NCBI GenBank assembly: GCA_030447925.1
Contig: JAUJNX010000001.1
Span: 272,037-336,036 of the forward strand
Length of the DNA stretch: 64,000 nucleotides
Direction: 5' to 3'
Origin: Egibacteraceae bacterium
Lineage (GTDB): Bacteria; Actinomycetota; Nitriliruptoria; Euzebyales; Egibacteraceae
Part shown: one piece after another, positions 62,485 through 64,000 of the stretch
Layout: the number at the start of each line of letters is the position of its first letter
Numbering within the stretch: position 1 is the first letter of the stretch
Program-made: the position numbers and the translations under genes
Notes under the pieces: model-generated
What the model was told of the DNA's origin: nothing
Seen by the model: only the letters and a program-made list of their open reading frames with translations
Databases searched by the model: none

Positions 62485-63245
62485 CACGCGCCCGTGAACG
62501 TGGGCGGGCGCTTGTCCAGGAACGCCTGCATGCCCTCGCGCCCGTCGGCCGAGGCGAACAGCGGCGCGACGAGGTCCAGCTCCAGCTCCAGCGCCTCGGG
62601 CAGGGGCAGCTCCGCGCCGCGGTGCACCGCGGCCTTGATGGCCGCCAGGGCCAGCGGGGCCGCCGACGCCAGCTGCGCGGCGAAGCCCTCCGTCGTCGCG
62701 GTCAGCTCCTGGGCCGGGACCAGCCGGTCGAGCACGCCCAGGTCGTGGGCCTCCTGCGGGCTCATCGGCGCGCCGGTGAGCATCCGGTCCAGCGCCCGCC
62801 CGCGCCCGATCAGCCGGGGCAGGCGCTGGGTCCCGCCGGTCCCCGGCAGCAGGCCGAGGGTGACCTCGGGCAGCCCGATCCGGTAGCGCCCCTCCGCGCC
62901 GAAGCGCAGGTCGCACGCCAGCGCGATCTCCAGCCCGCCGCCCAGGGCGTGGCCGGCGATCTCGGCGACGAACACCTTGGGCGACGCCGCGATCGCGTCC
63001 AGGGTCCGGTGCGCGAGGCGGACCATGGCCATGTTCGCGTCGGCGTCGCGCTCGGCAAAGGCCCTCACGTCCGCCCCGGCCGAGAAGAACTTCTCGACCC
63101 CGCTGCGCACGATCACCGCCCGCACCGCGTCGTCGGTGGAGGCGGCGGCCACCGCCGCGCCCAGCTCCTCCACGAACCCCTGGTCGTAGGAGTTCGCCGG
63201 GGGGCGGGCCAGCGTGATGACGCCGTCCTGATAGGCCACCGCCAT
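62484..63245 (-). CDS. Enoyl-CoA hydratase
   Basis: A 253-residue crotonase. VIVRSGVEKFFSAGADVRAF holds the first oxyanion-hole loop, AGHALGGGLEIALACDLRF the second with GGG, and RIGLPEVTLGLLPGTGGTQR the catalytic Glu pair region (E in LPEV; E/T variations common). Both catalytic Glu sites look usable. It overlaps the TetR gene downstream and starts 2 bp after the aldehyde dehydrogenase stop, ATG 63245. Confidence 0.93.
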   Translation of the reverse strand: MAVAYQDGVITLARPPANSYDQGFVEELGAAVAAASTDDAVRAVIVRSGVEKFFSAGADVRAFAERDADANMAMVRLAHRTLDAIAASPKVFVAEIAGHALGGGLEIALACDLRFGAEGRYRIGLPEVTLGLLPGTGGTQRLPRLIGRGRALDRMLTGAPMSPQEAHDLGVLDRLVPAQELTATTEGFAAQLASAAPLALAAIKAAVHRGAELPLPEALELELDLVAPLFASADGREGMQAFLDKRPPTFTGA

Positions 63246-63247
63246 GG

Positions 63248-64000
63248 CTAGCCCAGCCCGCCGACCACGGCCGACTTCAGCTCGACGTACTCGTCCAGGG
63301 ACTCCACGCCGTGCTCCTTGCCGACCCCGGAGCCCTTCACACCCCCGAAGGGCATCTCGTCGTAGCCGTAGTGCAGCTGGTTGACCCAGGTGATCCCCGC
63401 CTCGACCTCCTGGGTCGCGCGGTGGATCGCCTTGGCGTCGGTCGTCCAGATCGAGGACCCCAGGCCGTAGTCGCTGTCGTTGGCCAGGCGGATGGCCTCG
63501 TCCAGGTCCGACACCCGGAAGACCGGCAGGACCGGCCCGAAGGTCTCCTCGCGCACCACGCGCGAGTCGTGCGGGGCGTCGACGACGATCGTCGGCTCGA
63601 AGAAGTGGCCGGTGTCGCGGCCCTCCGGCACCCCGCCGCCGACGACGACCTTGGCGCCGCGGTCGACGGCGTCGGCGAGCTGGTCGGCCAGGACGTCGCG
63701 CTGGCGGGCCAGATGCAGCGGGCCGATGCGGATGTGGGGCTTCTCCGCCTTCTCCCACCCCGGCCCCGGCTGGTAGCGCGACACCCGCCCGGCGAGCTTG
63801 TCGAGGAACGCGTCGTAGACCTCGTCGAACACGTAGGCGCGCTTGGGGGCCAGGCACGCCTGGCCCGCGTTCCAGTAGCGCCCGATGGCGATCGACTTCG
63901 CGGCCTCGTCGAGGTCGGCGTCGGGGCAGACGATGGTCGGGTCCGACCCGCCCAGCTCCAGGCTGACGCGGGCGAAGCGCGGCCCGGCCAGCTCCATGAT
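63248..64000 (-). CDS. Aldehyde dehydrogenase (3' part; 5' end beyond window)
   Basis: The C-terminal 250 residues of an NAD(P)-dependent aldehyde dehydrogenase. SLELGGSDPTIVCPDAD carries the general-base Glu, NAGQACLAPKR the nucleophile Cys, and EETFGPVLPVFRV and GGVKGSGVGKEHG are the usual C-terminal motifs. The Rossmann-fold half lies outside the window. With the hydratase and TetR it forms an operon that probably handles a carboxylic-acid or aldehyde intermediate of a CoA pathway. Confidence 0.93.
   Translation of the reverse strand: MMELAGPRFARVSLELGGSDPTIVCPDADLDEAAKSIAIGRYWNAGQACLAPKRAYVFDEVYDAFLDKLAGRVSRYQPGPGWEKAEKPHIRIGPLHLARQRDVLADQLADAVDRGAKVVVGGGVPEGRDTGHFFEPTIVVDAPHDSRVVREETFGPVLPVFRVSDLDEAIRLANDSDYGLGSSIWTTDAKAIHRATQEVEAGITWVNQLHYGYDEMPFGGVKGSGVGKEHGVESLDEYVELKSAVVGGLG

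Overview
The window is about 75% G+C, has frequent GTG starts, tightly overlapped genes (GTGA, ATGA and TGATG junctions) and actinobacterial families (TetR, MarR and ArsR regulators, a TrmB/LuxR-type regulator, a tandem DUF2795-like protein, CHAD, AarF kinase). It reads as chromosomal DNA of a high-GC actinobacterium; a deep-branching lineage such as Nitriliruptoria is possible but unproven.

Layout. (1) 0-3 kb: an MFS exporter and a bifunctional ATP sulfurylase/APS kinase that makes PAPS. (2) 3.1-15.2 kb: one long minus-strand operon of about ten reading frames with nearly every junction overlapping or under 35 nt. It holds a small exported peptide, a transaldolase/F6P-aldolase, a HAD phosphatase, a class II aldolase with a vestigial Rossmann domain, an unusual 1140-residue propeller/Ig/ThDP-enzyme fusion, a TreT-type trehalose glycosyltransferase split into two frames, an aldo-keto reductase, a GH13 glucosidase and an alditol oxidase. 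A divergent TrmB/LuxR-type regulator faces it. (3) 16.4-24.4 kb: ordinary stress and redox genes (ClpP, SRPBCC-ArsR, SDR, MarR with membrane protein, cupredoxin) mixed with debris: PIN toxin remnant, IS5-like transposase remnant, nucleotidyltransferase fragment, decayed tRNA-Ala-like half and a 25-bp direct repeat. (4) 24.4-43.4 kb: sulfatase, exported Gly-rich protein, GNAT, hybrid histidine kinase, three large secreted proteins (sorbosone-dehydrogenase-like with four PA14 domains, LVIVD/PA protein, M6 peptidase), CHAD protein and an Mrr-like nuclease. (5) 43.4-46.2 kb: GabD, DUF2795-like protein, enoyl-CoA hydratase.

(6) 46.3-52.3 kb is a compositionally foreign island (57-62% G+C in sampled lines against 78% just outside). 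It encodes a sulfotransferase-like P-loop protein, a LysRS paralogue, an AlaRS-catalytic-domain paralogue without editing domains, an unrecognised 262-residue protein, and a divergent Gfo/Idh/MocA oxidoreductase. No known system I can name combines these; it is the best candidate here for an undescribed pathway, most simply the use of aaRS-like enzymes to activate amino acids for a small-molecule or glycan product.

(7) 52.4-55.4 kb: a phenylacetyl-CoA epoxygenase-type operon (paaA, paaD N-part, two PaaB-like ORFs, paaC, separate zinc ribbon) with a palindromic operator between -35 and -10 and a thioesterase alongside. (8) 55.4-64 kb: toxin/nucleotidyltransferase debris, AarF kinase, two TetR regulators, SRPBCC, ICMT-like methyltransferase, DUF2071, an intact RHH-MazF pair, and the end of an aldehyde dehydrogenase/enoyl-CoA hydratase/TetR operon cut by the window edge.

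All family names come from motif recognition by eye; no database search was run.
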